Below are positions 50,734 to 60,274 of a stretch of DNA of 64,000 nucleotides, piece after piece. A program made the translations under genes and the position numbers. Positions within the stretch are counted from its first letter, which is position 1; each line of letters starts with the position of its first letter. Origin of the DNA: Schaalia odontolytica (lineage in GTDB: Bacteria > Actinomycetota > Actinomycetes > Actinomycetales > Actinomycetaceae); contig NZ_CP133472.1 of NCBI RefSeq assembly GCF_031191545.1, positions 1,984,001 to 2,048,000 on the forward strand. Reading direction: 5' to 3'. Below the pieces are notes generated by a model, which saw only the letters and a program-made list of their open reading frames with translations, made no database searches and had not been told where the DNA came from.

Positions 50734-52425
50734 ATGAAGTCTTTGTACGAGAACCTCAGCGAACCCGCGCCCCTGGAAGAGGGCGCACTGCGAGTGATCC
50801 CGCTGGGAGGTCTCGGCGAGGTCGGCCGTAATATGAACGTCCTCGAATACCGGGGAAAGCTCCTGGTGGTGGACTGCGGCGTTCTGTTCCCCGAGGAAAC
50901 CCAACCCGGCGTCGACCTCATTCTGCCGGATTTCTCCTGGATCGAGGATCGCATGGACGATGTCGTCGGCCTCGTCCTGACACACGGCCACGAGGACCAC
51001 ATCGGTGCCGTTCCCTACCTGCTCAAGCTGCGCAACGATATTCCGATCTACGGCTCCGACCTGACCCTGGCCTTCGTTGCCCCCAAGCTGCGCGAACACC
51101 GCCTGCCCGAACCCGGTCTCAACGTCGTCGCCGAGGGTGACCGGCTCACCGTCGGCCCCTTCGACCTCGAGTTCGTCTCCGTCACTCACTCGATCCCCGA
51201 CGCGCTCGCGGTCTTCGTGCGCTCGGATGCAGGCAACGTCCTGATCACGGGCGACTTCAAGATGGACCAGCTGCCCCTGGATCGCCGCCTCACCGATCTG
51301 CGTGCTTTCGCCCGCATGGGTGAGGAGGGCGTCGACCTGTTCATGGTGGACTCCACGAACGCCCTGGTTCCCGGGTTCATCACCCCTGAGCGCGAGATCG
51401 GTCCGGTTCTTGACCAGGTCTTCGGCGAAGCCGCTGGTCAGATTGTCGTCGCATCCTTCGCCTCGCACGTGCACCGCGTCCAGCAGGTCATCAACGCCGC
51501 CGCCCACCACGGGCGTCGCGTCACCTTCGTGGGCCGCTCCATGGAACGCAACATGCGCATCGCAGAGGAGAAGGGCTATCTGTCGATTCCCGACGGCCTC
51601 ATCGTGGACCTCAAGGGAATCGGTGAGCTGCCGCCCTCCCAGCGCGTCTACATGGCGACCGGTTCGCAGGGCGAGCCGATGGCAGCCCTGTCGCGCATGT
51701 CGGTGGGATCGCACCGCACCGTGACGATTGAACCCGGCGACATGGTTGTGCTGGCCTCCTCGCTGATTCCCGGTAACGAGAATTCTGTCTACCGCGTCAT
51801 CAATGACCTGACCCGCCTGGGTGCGCGCGTCGTGTCAAAGGAGAACGCGAAGGTGCACGTGTCCGGCCACGCGAGCGCCGGCGAGCTCATCTACTGCTAC
51901 AACATCGTCCAGCCCAAGAACGTGATGCCCATTCACGGCGAGGTGCGCCACCTGGTCGGCAACGGCCAGCTGGCAGTCAAGACGGGTATCGACCCGCAGA
52001 ACGTGGTTCTGGCCGAGGACGGCGTGACGGTCGACCTGAAGGACGGCGTCGCGCGAGTGTCTGGCATCGTGCCGTGCGAGTACGTGTACGTGGATGGTCG
52101 CTCGATTGGAGAGATCTCCGAGGACGAGCTGGAGACACGCCGCACCCTGGGCTCCGAAGGCTTCATTTCGATCTTCGCGGTCGTCGAGCGCGATTCGGGC
52201 ATGGTCTTGGCTGGCCCAGAGATTCGTGCTTTCGGCATGGCTGAGGACGATTCGGTGTTCGAGGAGATCCTTCCTGACGTTGCGCAGGCCCTGAAGGACG
52301 CGGCTGCGCCCGGCGGCCAGGACCCCTACGTCCTGCAGCAGGCCATGCGCCGCGTGATCGGCCGCTGGGTCGCGCGACGCCTGCGTCGTCGTCCTATGAT
52401 CGTTCCGGTCGTAACCGAGCAGTAA
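50734..52425 (+). CDS. rnj: Ribonuclease J
   Basis: Endo/5'-exoribonuclease of the metallo-beta-lactamase/beta-CASP class, for rRNA maturation and mRNA decay. Metal site HGHEDHIG, downstream THSIPDALAV and TGDFKMDQ, beta-CASP region (FVGRSMERNM, SGHAS, MPIHGE) and a C-terminal domain are present. 563 residues. The frame is open for 31 more codons upstream without family similarity; the chosen ATG lies six bases after CACACT and lacks a ribosome binding site, again suggesting leaderless initiation. In related genomes it normally follows dapA. Confidence 0.95.
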   Translation: MKSLYENLSEPAPLEEGALRVIPLGGLGEVGRNMNVLEYRGKLLVVDCGVLFPEETQPGVDLILPDFSWIEDRMDDVVGLVLTHGHEDHIGAVPYLLKLRNDIPIYGSDLTLAFVAPKLREHRLPEPGLNVVAEGDRLTVGPFDLEFVSVTHSIPDALAVFVRSDAGNVLITGDFKMDQLPLDRRLTDLRAFARMGEEGVDLFMVDSTNALVPGFITPEREIGPVLDQVFGEAAGQIVVASFASHVHRVQQVINAAAHHGRRVTFVGRSMERNMRIAEEKGYLSIPDGLIVDLKGIGELPPSQRVYMATGSQGEPMAALSRMSVGSHRTVTIEPGDMVVLASSLIPGNENSVYRVINDLTRLGARVVSKENAKVHVSGHASAGELIYCYNIVQPKNVMPIHGEVRHLVGNGQLAVKTGIDPQNVVLAEDGVTVDLKDGVARVSGIVPCEYVYVDGRSIGEISEDELETRRTLGSEGFISIFAVVERDSGMVLAGPEIRAFGMAEDDSVFEEILPDVAQALKDAAAPGGQDPYVLQQAMRRVIGRWVARRLRRRPMIVPVVTEQ

Positions 52426-52494
52426 GCGGGCAGTCTTCATCGACGGGGCCCCGGCGTGCTGGGCGGTAGCGCGCGCTTGAAGGAAGGAAGATAC

Positions 52495-53442
52495 GTGTCG
52501 GGTCGTTTCATTTCGACGCATTCTGTCGCTCTCGTGTTGCCGATGCATATCGCGTACATGCCGGATCGTGGAGGCTCCGTTCACGCGGACGCGGCTAGCT
52601 CGCGTCCCGGCGGCGGTTTCACGACCCTGTGCGCCGCAGCTGCCATGGGGGTTCCCGCTGCGGCCGCGTCGCCACTGGGAACGGGACCGAACTCCTTCGC
52701 GGTGCGTCAGCAGCTGGTCGAGGCCGGCGTCGACGTCCTGACCCCCGAACTGGTCGGCGACATCGGCGTTGTCATCCAGCTGATCGTCGAGGACGGCTCG
52801 ATGCGCTCAGTCGTGACGGCTGGAGTCGAGTCCGAGCCGTCGCGCGAGGCCCTCGAGCGCATCGAGCTGCGCGAGGGGGATGTCGTGCACGTGGCCGCAT
52901 CGGACATGACGAGCGCGCACGCCGCCTCTGAGTTGAGCGAGTGGGCCGCCGCCCTGCCTCCCTACGTGACCCTCGTCGTCTCCGTGTCCCCGGCTGTCGC
53001 CCAGGTGCCCGTCGAAGCGTGGGCAACGATCTTCTCTCGCGCAGACGTCGTGACGATGAACAGCTGGGAGGCGGCTGCCTTGTCTAGTGCCCTGGATGCA
53101 CATCAGCGCGGCTCGACGATCCGCACCTACATGCGTCCCGACGCTGCCACGGTGCGCCGCTCGGGGGAGCGAGGATGCGAATTGCAGAAGTTCGCTGACG
53201 CTCCCGTCATTTCGATTCCGGCGTTCCAGGCGCCCATCGCGGACACCGCGGGCGTGGGGGATACGCACATTGCCGAGATGTGCGCGGGCCTCGTCATGGG
53301 CTACGACCTGGAGACCGCGTGCCTGATGGCGAACGCGGGCGCGGCCCTGGCGGTCTCCCACGAGTCCGCCCTTCCCGTTCCGACGCGCGATCAGGTCGAG
53401 AACGTGCTTGAAACCGGAGTTGTTACGAATATCCTGCGCTGA
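52495..53442 (+). CDS. PfkB/ribokinase-family carbohydrate kinase
   Basis: Predicted sugar or nucleoside kinase of 315 residues. Features: N-terminal substrate-domain Gly-rich RPGGGFTTLCAAAAMG, and the C-terminal PfkB signature DTAGVGDTHIAEMCAGL containing the GxGD anion hole and catalytic Asp. GTG start preceded by AAGGAAGGAAGATAC. It sits 69 bases after rnj and before ftsK. The substrate cannot be deduced. Confidence 0.85.
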   Translation: MSGRFISTHSVALVLPMHIAYMPDRGGSVHADAASSRPGGGFTTLCAAAAMGVPAAAASPLGTGPNSFAVRQQLVEAGVDVLTPELVGDIGVVIQLIVEDGSMRSVVTAGVESEPSREALERIELREGDVVHVAASDMTSAHAASELSEWAAALPPYVTLVVSVSPAVAQVPVEAWATIFSRADVVTMNSWEAAALSSALDAHQRGSTIRTYMRPDAATVRRSGERGCELQKFADAPVISIPAFQAPIADTAGVGDTHIAEMCAGLVMGYDLETACLMANAGAALAVSHESALPVPTRDQVENVLETGVVTNILR

Positions 53443-53498
53443 TCTCATGCGGCGCGCCTCCGGAGCAGTGCCGCTGTGGGCGATAGGGTGGAACGATC

Positions 53499-56339
53499 AT
53501 GGCACAATCGTCTCCACGCTCCTCGTCAGGTAAGGCTCCCGCGCGCCCTCGCGCGAAGGGAGGGGCCTCTCGGCCCGCTCGAACGCCCCAGACCGAACCG
53601 ACGCAGCCCGGTTTCCTGGCGCGTGTCTTCTCGGCGGTCGGTCGCGCGGCCCTTGGTGCCCTCCGCATGTGGAAGGCGACTGATTCACAGGTCAAGCGTG
53701 ATGCCGCCGCCTTCGTCGTTGTCGCCGTAGCCATCGTCATCGCGCTGCGCGAATGGTTCCAGATTTCCGGTGAGGCAGGGGATGCGATCCACCACGCCTC
53801 TGCAGGTCTGTTCGGCATCTTCTCGGTCGTTGTGCCCCTCGTCTTGATCGCCCTTGCGGTTGAACTCGTTTCCGCGCGCTCCGGGCGCTCGGCTCTGCCA
53901 CACCATGTCGCTGGTGGAATCGGCATCACCGCCGCGCTGACGGGCCTCGTGCACATCTCGCGCGGCAATCCCACGCTGGGGACTGATCCGGGCATTGAGG
54001 CAGCTGGTGGCCTCATCGGCTGGTTCGTCGCGCGCCCCCTGGCCCTTCTTTTGTCCGGCTGGGGCGCGGGTGCCCTCATGATCCTGCTCCTGGCATACTC
54101 GATCCTCCTTGCCACCCGTACGGCCGTCGCCGATGTGCCGGCACGCCTACGCGACCTCGCCGCCCACTTGAGCGGTGAGCGCCCCAAGGGGGAGGACGAA
54201 TCCATCGAGCAGGCCGCGGACCCCGCCAAGGAGGCACGCAGCAAGGCGCGCAAGGACCTTGCGGCCGGCGATGATGCTTTCCTCGACGAATACGACGGGG
54301 ACGAGTCCTTCCGCAAGGCGACCGACACTGAGTCGGTGGGGCAGACGCGCCTCCTCGAATCGGGTCCCATTGCCGCTCCCACGGCTGATCCCGCACCTCG
54401 GCCTCGTCAGTCGACGCCGGACGCACCCACCGAGATGCTCACCCGGATGCGTCCGGCCGTGGCCCCCGCTCCCGTGCCCGCACACGTTCCCGAGCCCGAG
54501 CCGGAGCCCGAGAATGAGCCGGCACCCCCGCCGATCACCGACGAGCCCGAGGGGGCTTTCCAGCCCAACCTCGACGACTCGATCAGCTACACGCTGCCGT
54601 CCGAGGACCTCCTGGTCTCCGGCCCGCCCCACATGACCCGCTCCTCGGTCAACGACCAGGTCGTCGCAGCGCTGGGGCAGGTCTTCGCGGACTTCAACGT
54701 CGACGCGCGCGTCACCGGTTTCTCTCGCGGCCCGACAGTCACCCGCTATGAGGTCGTCCTCGGTGCCGGCGTGAAGGTCGACAAGCTCACTAACCTGTCG
54801 AAGAACATTGCCTATGCGGTCGCATCCGCCGACGTACGTATCCTTGCGCCCATCCCCGGTAAGAGTGCCATCGGCATCGAGATCCCCAACGCCGACCGCG
54901 AAAACGTTGCCCTCGGCGACGTCCTGCGCTCCGCGGCCGCACGCCGCAACCAGCACCCGCTGGTCGTCGGCGTCGGCAAGGACGTCGAAGGCGGCTACGT
55001 CGTCACCAACCTCGCCAAGACGCCGCACATGCTCGTGGCAGGCCAGACCGGCTCCGGTAAGTCCTCCTTCGTCAACTCGATGATCACGTCGATCATGATG
55101 CGTGCGACGCCCCAGCAGGTGCGCATGATCCTCGTCGACCCCAAGCGCGTGGAGCTCACTATCTACGAGGGCATCCCGCACCTCATCTCGCCCATCATCA
55201 CCGACGCCAAGAAGGCTGCAGAGGCCCTCGAATGGGTCGTCAAGGAGATGGACGCCCGCTACGATGACCTGTCCGACTACGGCTTCAAGCACATCGACGA
55301 CTTCAACAAGGCGGTGGCCGCCGGCCAGGTCCAGGCCAAGCCCGGCCTTGAGCGCACGCTGCATCCCTACCCGTACCTGCTCGTGGTCGTCGACGAGCTC
55401 GCCGACCTCATGATGGTCGCACCGCGCGACGTGGAAGCCTCCATCCAGCGCATCACGCAGCTCGCGCGCGCCGCCGGCATCCACCTGGTCCTGGCTACGC
55501 AGCGTCCCTCCGTTGACGTCGTCACCGGCCTCATCAAGGCCAATATTCCCTCGCGTCTTGCCTTTGCGACCTCCTCGCTCACCGACTCGCGCACGATCCT
55601 CGACCAGCCGGGTGCCGAGAAACTCATCGGCCAGGGAGACGCCCTCTACCTGCCCGCAGGCGCTTCCAAGCCCATGCGCGTCCAGGGGGCCTGGGTCTCG
55701 GAATCTGAGATCCACCAGATCGTCTCGCACGTTAAGAGCCAGATGGAGACGCACTACCGCGACGATGTCGTGCCGGAGAAGAAGGAAACCAAGGTCGCCG
55801 AGGACATCGGAGACGATCTCGAAGACCTTCTCCAGGCCGCCGAACTCGTCGTCTCCACGCAGCTCGGCTCCACCTCGATGCTTCAGCGCAAGCTGCGTGT
55901 CGGGTTCGCCCGCGCGGGCCGCCTCATGGACCTGCTCGAGTCTCGTGAGATCGTCGGCCCCTCCGAAGGGTCCAAGGCACGCCAGGTGCTCGTCACCCCC
56001 GAGCAGCTCCCCGAGGTTCTCGCCATGCTGCGCGGCGAGTCCGCGAGCATCGCCGAACCCGAGGCTGAGCCCACCCCCGCGCCCGCTGCCACTCCCGTCG
56101 AGGGGGCACCCAACCCGGCCGTCGGCACCGCCGCGGGTGTTGCAGGGGAGGCCCCGGCCTCGTCGCAGGCCAATGTTGCTGTCGCATCCGGTTACGAAAT
56201 GGGAACGGCACCCGCCGGCGATTCGCGCGCCGGTGGGGTTGACCCGTACTCTGGTCATAACTTTGGTGGTTCTTCTCCCGACTGGGTCGACGAAGAGCCT
56301 GAGGACAACGAGGACGCTTGGCAGCTCACGGGCCGCTGA
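53499..56339 (+). CDS. ftsK: DNA translocase FtsK
   Basis: Septum-located hexameric motor that clears and orients chromosomal DNA at division. Basic N-terminus, four membrane segments between about residues 65 and 215, a Pro/Glu-rich linker to about 350, then the motor: Walker [15 protein letters not shown] (about residue 514), Walker [14 protein letters not shown], and [13 protein letters not shown]. The gamma winged helix ([24 protein letters not shown]) is followed by an unusual Ala/Pro-rich tail of about 110 residues. 946 residues. ATG lies nine bases after TAGGGT, with no ribosome binding site. Confidence 0.96.
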   Translation: MAQSSPRSSSGKAPARPRAKGGASRPARTPQTEPTQPGFLARVFSAVGRAALGALRMWKATDSQVKRDAAAFVVVAVAIVIALREWFQISGEAGDAIHHASAGLFGIFSVVVPLVLIALAVELVSARSGRSALPHHVAGGIGITAALTGLVHISRGNPTLGTDPGIEAAGGLIGWFVARPLALLLSGWGAGALMILLLAYSILLATRTAVADVPARLRDLAAHLSGERPKGEDESIEQAADPAKEARSKARKDLAAGDDAFLDEYDGDESFRKATDTESVGQTRLLESGPIAAPTADPAPRPRQSTPDAPTEMLTRMRPAVAPAPVPAHVPEPEPEPENEPAPPPITDEPEGAFQPNLDDSISYTLPSEDLLVSGPPHMTRSSVNDQVVAALGQVFADFNVDARVTGFSRGPTVTRYEVVLGAGVKVDKLTNLSKNIAYAVASADVRILAPIPGKSAIGIEIPNADRENVALGDVLRSAAARRNQHPLVVGVGKDVEGGYVVTNLAKTPHMLVAGQTGSGKSSFVNSMITSIMMRATPQQVRMILVDPKRVELTIYEGIPHLISPIITDAKKAAEALEWVVKEMDARYDDLSDYGFKHIDDFNKAVAAGQVQAKPGLERTLHPYPYLLVVVDELADLMMVAPRDVEASIQRITQLARAAGIHLVLATQRPSVDVVTGLIKANIPSRLAFATSSLTDSRTILDQPGAEKLIGQGDALYLPAGASKPMRVQGAWVSESEIHQIVSHVKSQMETHYRDDVVPEKKETKVAEDIGDDLEDLLQAAELVVSTQLGSTSMLQRKLRVGFARAGRLMDLLESREIVGPSEGSKARQVLVTPEQLPEVLAMLRGESASIAEPEAEPTPAPAATPVEGAPNPAVGTAAGVAGEAPASSQANVAVASGYEMGTAPAGDSRAGGVDPYSGHNFGGSSPDWVDEEPEDNEDAWQLTGR

Positions 56340-56356
56340 GCAGGAAGGAAACGGTC

Positions 56357-57076
56357 ATGAGCGAGAACGTGTCGCGCGTGCAGCGAGACAGCAAGGTTCC
56401 CGTGGTGAACTTGCCCAACGCGCTGACCGTCTTGCGCCTGCTTCTCGTCCCCGTCTTCATCATCCTGGGCCTCCAGCAGTCCTGGCCTGCGCTATGGGCA
56501 TCATTCGTCGTCTTTGCCATCGCAGCGATTACGGATCGTTTCGATGGGAAACTCGCCCGCTCGTGGGGGCAGATCACTGATTTTGGGCGCATCGCGGACC
56601 CCATCGCCGACAAGGCGCTGACCCTGTGCGGTTTCGGTCTGCTGTCCTACCAGGGATTCCTGCCCTGGTGGCTCACGATTCTCATCGCCATGCGGGAGCT
56701 GGGCATCACCGCGATGCGTGCTTTCTTCCTGCGCCGAGGCGTCGTCGTGTCGGCGAACCAGGCGGGCAAGCTCAAGACCTTCATGCAGATGGTGGCTCTG
56801 GGTACGCTGCTGATTCCGTGGGCGCACTTCGTGGCGATGAACGAAGCCAATGAGGGATGGGTTGTCATGCTCATTCGCCTCGGGCAGATTTTTGCTGGGA
56901 TCGCTCTCGCGCTCACGCTCTACTCCGGCGTCATGTATGTCATTGATGGTGCGCGGCTCATGCGCGCCTCGTCCGCGGACGAGGCGGGGGCGGAGGCTGT
57001 GCGGGAGTCCGCGAGCGAGGATGCCGCGGAGGAGTCTTCGAAGCGTGGCGTGGCTGGGCAGCACGTCCAGAGTTGA
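56357..57076 (+). CDS. pgsA: CDP-diacylglycerol-glycerol-3-phosphate 3-phosphatidyltransferase
   Basis: Makes phosphatidylglycerol phosphate, precursor of phosphatidylglycerol and cardiolipin. CDP-alcohol phosphotransferase signature DRFDGKLARSWGQITDFGR, completed by ADPIADK, lies between hydrophobic segments; about six membrane helices. 239 residues including an acidic, Ala-rich cytoplasmic tail. ATG follows AGGAAGGAAACGGTC; a longer frame upstream overlaps ftsK and is not favoured. Together with the cls-like gene at the left end it represents the anionic phospholipid pathway. Confidence 0.93.
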   Translation: MSENVSRVQRDSKVPVVNLPNALTVLRLLLVPVFIILGLQQSWPALWASFVVFAIAAITDRFDGKLARSWGQITDFGRIADPIADKALTLCGFGLLSYQGFLPWWLTILIAMRELGITAMRAFFLRRGVVVSANQAGKLKTFMQMVALGTLLIPWAHFVAMNEANEGWVVMLIRLGQIFAGIALALTLYSGVMYVIDGARLMRASSADEAGAEAVRESASEDAAEESSKRGVAGQHVQS

Positions 57077-57103
57077 GCCTGGGTGACGCAACCCATACGC
57101 GAA

Positions 57104-57131
57104 TTGACTAGTCCTTGGAATAAGCTAGATA
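57104..57131 (+). promoter_or_regulatory. Sigma-A-type promoter upstream of clgR
   Basis: TTGACT and TAGATA with a 16-base spacer. Transcription from about 57138 would give an mRNA with a leader of about 110 nt before the clgR ATG. A second signal, TACAGT at 57235-57240, ends six bases before the ATG and could produce a leaderless transcript. Confidence 0.65.
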
Positions 57132-57246
57132 TGGCTCGCGTTGAGTAGGTATGAATGCAACCCGTGGAGTAAAGGCGCAGCGTCACGGTGTTTCGATCCG
57201 CGAGCTAACACTGCGCCCCTCAAAACAGAACGGCTACAGTAACACT

Positions 57247-57561
57247 ATGGAAAAGACACTGAGCGAAACCCCGCTGCTGCGCAGCGAACTCGGCGATGTC
57301 CTGCGCGGCATTCGTCAGCGCCAGGGTCGAACCCTGCGCGAAGTCTCCTCGGAGGCCCAGGTCTCCCTCGGCTATCTGTCCGAGGTTGAGCGCGGCCAGA
57401 AGGAAGCCTCCTCGGAGCTGCTCGAGGCCATCACCTCCGCCCTGCGAGTCCCGCTCTGGTTCGTCCTTCGCGAGGTTTCCGAGCGTATGGCGATTATCGA
57501 TGGTGCGGTTATCCCGGACGCGGTGCCCGATGACATCATGCCCGTCACGCTGATTTCTTGA
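57247..57561 (+). CDS. clgR: ClgR-like XRE-family transcriptional regulator
   Basis: A 104-residue DNA-binding protein with a helix-turn-helix of the Cro/CI type: [48 protein letters not shown] in sequence from residue 14, cut here only by segment. Position between pgsA and DUF3046-recA matches clgR of mycobacteria and corynebacteria, which activates clp protease and recA genes. The frame continues in phase to an ATG 32 codons upstream (57151), so a longer isoform from the upstream promoter is possible. The C-terminal ends [10 protein letters not shown]. Confidence 0.8.
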   Translation: MEKTLSETPLLRSELGDVLRGIRQRQGRTLREVSSEAQVSLGYLSEVERGQKEASSELLEAITSALRVPLWFVLREVSERMAIIDGAVIPDAVPDDIMPVTLIS

Positions 57562-57564
57562 CGC

Positions 57565-57789
57565 GTGAAGCACTCTGAGTTTTACGAGGCGGTCGAGGCG
57601 ACTTTCGGGTCGGCCCTCGGCCGCTCGTATGTTTGCGATCTGTACCTTGCCTCGCTGGGGGCGACCGCGCGTGATGCCCTGTTCGCCGGTGTGAATCCGG
57701 ACGAGGTCTGGGCAGCCCTGTGCGAGGAGACCGGGCGTGAGGATGTGCGCTGGATCCATCGCGTCGATCCGCGCGAGCGGGGACGCTGA
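57565..57789 (+). CDS. DUF3046 protein
   Basis: A 74-residue acidic protein of the DUF3046 family found before recA in actinobacteria: KHSEFYEAVEATFGSALGRSYVCDLYL followed by LGATARDALFAGVNPDEVWAALCEE. GTG start three bases after the clgR stop, so the two are co-transcribed and possibly coupled. Function unknown; small helical fold expected. Confidence 0.88.
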   Translation: MKHSEFYEAVEATFGSALGRSYVCDLYLASLGATARDALFAGVNPDEVWAALCEETGREDVRWIHRVDPRERGR

Positions 57790-57855
57790 GCCCTTCTCGC
57801 CTCAGTTCGTGTGATCGATATCTGCACGTTGCGGCGTCGGCGTGTCGATCGAGCG

Positions 57856-57871
57856 TCGAACATGTGTTCCA
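57856..57871 (+). promoter_or_regulatory. SOS (LexA) box upstream of recA
   Basis: TCGAACATGTGTTCCA matches the actinobacterial LexA consensus TCGAACnnnnGTTCGA with one mismatch in the right half. It lies about 170 bases before recA, as in mycobacteria, so recA is expected to be LexA-repressed and DNA-damage induced. Confidence 0.75.
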
Positions 57872-58041
57872 TTTAAGCTTGTGGGCGACGAAGCTCCGAC
57901 GCGTGTCGTCCACAAGGGGGGTGCGCGCGGGACGCAGATGACGATGGCCGGTCGCATACTCGTCATGTCGCCTCGGAGAGGGGTGACATTCCCAGGCCAG
58001 GACACCCGCAGGCCGGAGAGGCCGCAGACGAAAGGATCACC

Positions 58042-59133
58042 ATGGCAGCCCGTAAAGCACCCGCCGCAAAGCCCGCGACCAACGATCGCAACAAGGCGCT
58101 CGAAGTCGCCCTGTCGCAGATCGACAAGCAGTTCGGTAAGGGTTCCGTCATGCGCCTGGGCGACGACAACCGCCCGCCGGTTCAGGTGATCCCCACGGGT
58201 TCCCTCGCGCTCGATGTTGCCCTCGGTATCGGTGGCTTGCCGCGCGGCCGCGTGATCGAGGTCTACGGCCCCGAGTCCTCCGGTAAGACCACGGTCGCCC
58301 TGCATGCCGTCGCTAACGCCCAGAAGGCTGGCGGTAACGCCGCGTTCATCGACGCCGAGCACGCCCTCGACCCTGTCTACGCTCGCGCCCTGGGCGTGGA
58401 CACCGACTCCCTCCTGGTCTCCCAGCCCGACACGGGTGAGCAGGCCCTTGAGATCGCTGACATGCTGATCCGTTCGGGCGGCATCGACATCATCGTCATC
58501 GACTCCGTTGCCGCGCTCGTGCCCAAGGCCGAAATCGAAGGCGAGATGGGCGACTCCCACGTCGGCCTGCAGGCCCGCCTCATGAGCCAGGCCTTGCGTA
58601 AGATCACGGGCGCACTGTCCGCCACCGGCACCACCGCCATCTTCATTAACCAGCTGCGCGAAAAGATCGGAGTGTTCTTCGGCTCTCCGGAGACGACTAC
58701 GGGTGGTAAGGCTCTGAAGTTCTACGCATCGGTGCGCATCGATGTGCGCCGCATCGAGACCCTCAAGGAAGCCGGTGCGCCCGTCGGCAACCGTACGCGC
58801 GCCAAAGTCGTCAAGAACAAGATGGCTCCGCCCTTCAAGCAGGCCGAATTCGATATCGTCTACGGCAAGGGCATTTCGCGCGAAGGCTCGATCATCGACA
58901 TGGGCGTCGAGGCCGGCATCGTGCGCAAGTCCGGATCGTGGTTCACCTACGGGGACGACCAGCTGGGTCAGGGCAAGGAGAACGTGCGCCAGTTCCTCGT
59001 GGACAACCCCGAGCTGGCCAACGAGATCGAACAGAAGATCCTCGTGTCGCTGGGTATCGGTGATGCCCCGGATCCGGACCAGGCATCCCAGGACGTGCCA
59101 GACATCGATCCTGATGAGGACGCGGGCTTCTGA
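58042..59133 (+). CDS. recA: Recombinase RecA
   Basis: ATP-dependent strand-exchange protein and coprotease for LexA. Walker [10 protein letters not shown] (residues 76-84), Walker [19 protein letters not shown], the L1/L2 loops ([21 protein letters not shown] in part and [14 protein letters not shown]), and an acidic C-terminal tail ([10 protein letters not shown]). 363 residues, no intein. ATG follows GAAAGGATCACC. Preceded by an SOS box and followed within four bases by recX. Confidence 0.98.
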   Translation: MAARKAPAAKPATNDRNKALEVALSQIDKQFGKGSVMRLGDDNRPPVQVIPTGSLALDVALGIGGLPRGRVIEVYGPESSGKTTVALHAVANAQKAGGNAAFIDAEHALDPVYARALGVDTDSLLVSQPDTGEQALEIADMLIRSGGIDIIVIDSVAALVPKAEIEGEMGDSHVGLQARLMSQALRKITGALSATGTTAIFINQLREKIGVFFGSPETTTGGKALKFYASVRIDVRRIETLKEAGAPVGNRTRAKVVKNKMAPPFKQAEFDIVYGKGISREGSIIDMGVEAGIVRKSGSWFTYGDDQLGQGKENVRQFLVDNPELANEIEQKILVSLGIGDAPDPDQASQDVPDIDPDEDAGF

Positions 59134-59136
59134 GTC

Positions 59137-59763
59137 GTGGTCCGTTACCTGGATCCCGAAGACAACCCCGAGCTGGGGGAGGAGCGCCGTCGGCGCTCCT
59201 CCCCGGGTGAGAGGTTGGCTCGCGCCCGCGAAAGCAATGCGCGCCTGACTGGCACGGCAGCAGTCGAAGCGGCCCGCGAGATCGCCCTGCGTAAGCTCGA
59301 CGCGCGCGCGTGCTCCCGCAAAGAACTCACGAGCGCGATCGAAGGACGTGGCTTCAGTTCCGAGCTTGCGACCGAGGTTGTTGATCGGCTCGAGGCCGTC
59401 GGCCTCGTCGATGATCAGGCATATGCGGATGCGCTCGTCCGTTCGCGGTTTTCCGGGACGGGTGCGTCCGGTCGAGCCCTGCGTGAGGTCCTCGCGCGCA
59501 AGGGGCTGGACTCCGCGACCATCGAGCGTGCCCTATCGCAGATCGATCGTGACGATGAGGCTGAGCGTGCCGCTCAGCTGGTGGCCCGCAAGCGTCGTTC
59601 CCTCGTGGGCGTTGCGCGTGAAACCGCCTACCGTAGACTGAGTTCCATGCTCGCGCGCAAGGGATATTCACCGTCCGTCGTGGCTACTACGGTGCGCGAT
59701 GCCCTTGATGTGTGGGGTAACGAGGGTGGCAGCGCTGAGGAGGCCCGGCAGTGGGGACTGTGA
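59137..59763 (+). CDS. recX: Regulatory protein RecX
   Basis: Modulates RecA filaments. Three tandem three-helix repeats: ALRKLDARACSRKELTSAIEGRG, VVDRLEAVGLVDDQAYADALVRSRF and the C-terminal YRRLSSMLARKGYSPSVVATTV, after an Arg-rich N-terminus. 208 residues. GTG start three bases after the recA stop with no Shine-Dalgarno, suggesting coupling or low expression. A very stable hairpin lies in codons 14-23. Confidence 0.93.
   Translation: MVRYLDPEDNPELGEERRRRSSPGERLARARESNARLTGTAAVEAAREIALRKLDARACSRKELTSAIEGRGFSSELATEVVDRLEAVGLVDDQAYADALVRSRFSGTGASGRALREVLARKGLDSATIERALSQIDRDDEAERAAQLVARKRRSLVGVARETAYRRLSSMLARKGYSPSVVATTVRDALDVWGNEGGSAEEARQWGL
59176..59204 (+). promoter_or_regulatory. Hairpin inside the recX 5' coding region
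   Basis: GGGGAGGAGCGCC pairs perfectly with GGCGCTCCTCCCC around GTC. There is no T-run. In E. coli a hairpin between recA and recX limits recX expression; this one may do the same by slowing transcription or translation. Confidence 0.55.
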
Positions 59764-60263
59764 TCGAGATGAACGACGTGGAGCTCGCCGAGCTGATAAC
59801 CACTCTCACGGAGCGTGGCCTGACGATTGCGACGGCGGAGTCGCTGACAGGCGGAGGCCTCGTCGCGCGTCTCGTGGACACCCCTGGTGCCTCTCACGTC
59901 GTGCGCGGGGGTGCGTGCACCTATGCGGTCGACGCGAAGGCCTCGGTTTTGGGAGTCTCGGAGAGCCAGCTGGCGCTGACGGGCCCGGTCGACGAGCAGG
60001 TTGCCCGCCAGATGGCCCGCGGGGCACGCGCTTTGTTCCGCTCCGACATCGGCGTATCGACGACAGGTGTCGCGGGCCCCGGCCCCGCCGATGGATTCGA
60101 TGCGGGCACGGTTCACATAGCGTGTGCGCATCCGAGGGGGGAAGAGCATCGTCTCTTGCACCTCGACGGCGACCGCGCGGCGGTGCGTGCAGGCGCGATT
60201 AACGCTGCCCTCATCCTCGTGCGTGACGTGCTCGACTTCGCCGCCTCGGGGGCGGACGACTAG
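59751..60263 (+). CDS. CinA C-terminal-domain amidase (nicotinamide-nucleotide amidohydrolase family)
   Basis: A 170-residue stand-alone CinA/PncC-type domain, predicted to deamidate NMN to nicotinate mononucleotide. Motifs [37 protein letters not shown] and [13 protein letters not shown] are present. The N-terminal molybdopterin-binding half of full-length CinA is absent. The GTG start is supported by AGGAGG eight bases upstream, inside recX, giving a 13-base overlap; GTG or ATG further in are weaker. In many actinobacteria this gene lies between pgsA and clgR; here it follows recX. Confidence 0.9.
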   Translation: MGTVIEMNDVELAELITTLTERGLTIATAESLTGGGLVARLVDTPGASHVVRGGACTYAVDAKASVLGVSESQLALTGPVDEQVARQMARGARALFRSDIGVSTTGVAGPGPADGFDAGTVHIACAHPRGEEHRLLHLDGDRAAVRAGAINAALILVRDVLDFAASGADD

Positions 60264-60274
60264 ACTTCAATGCG

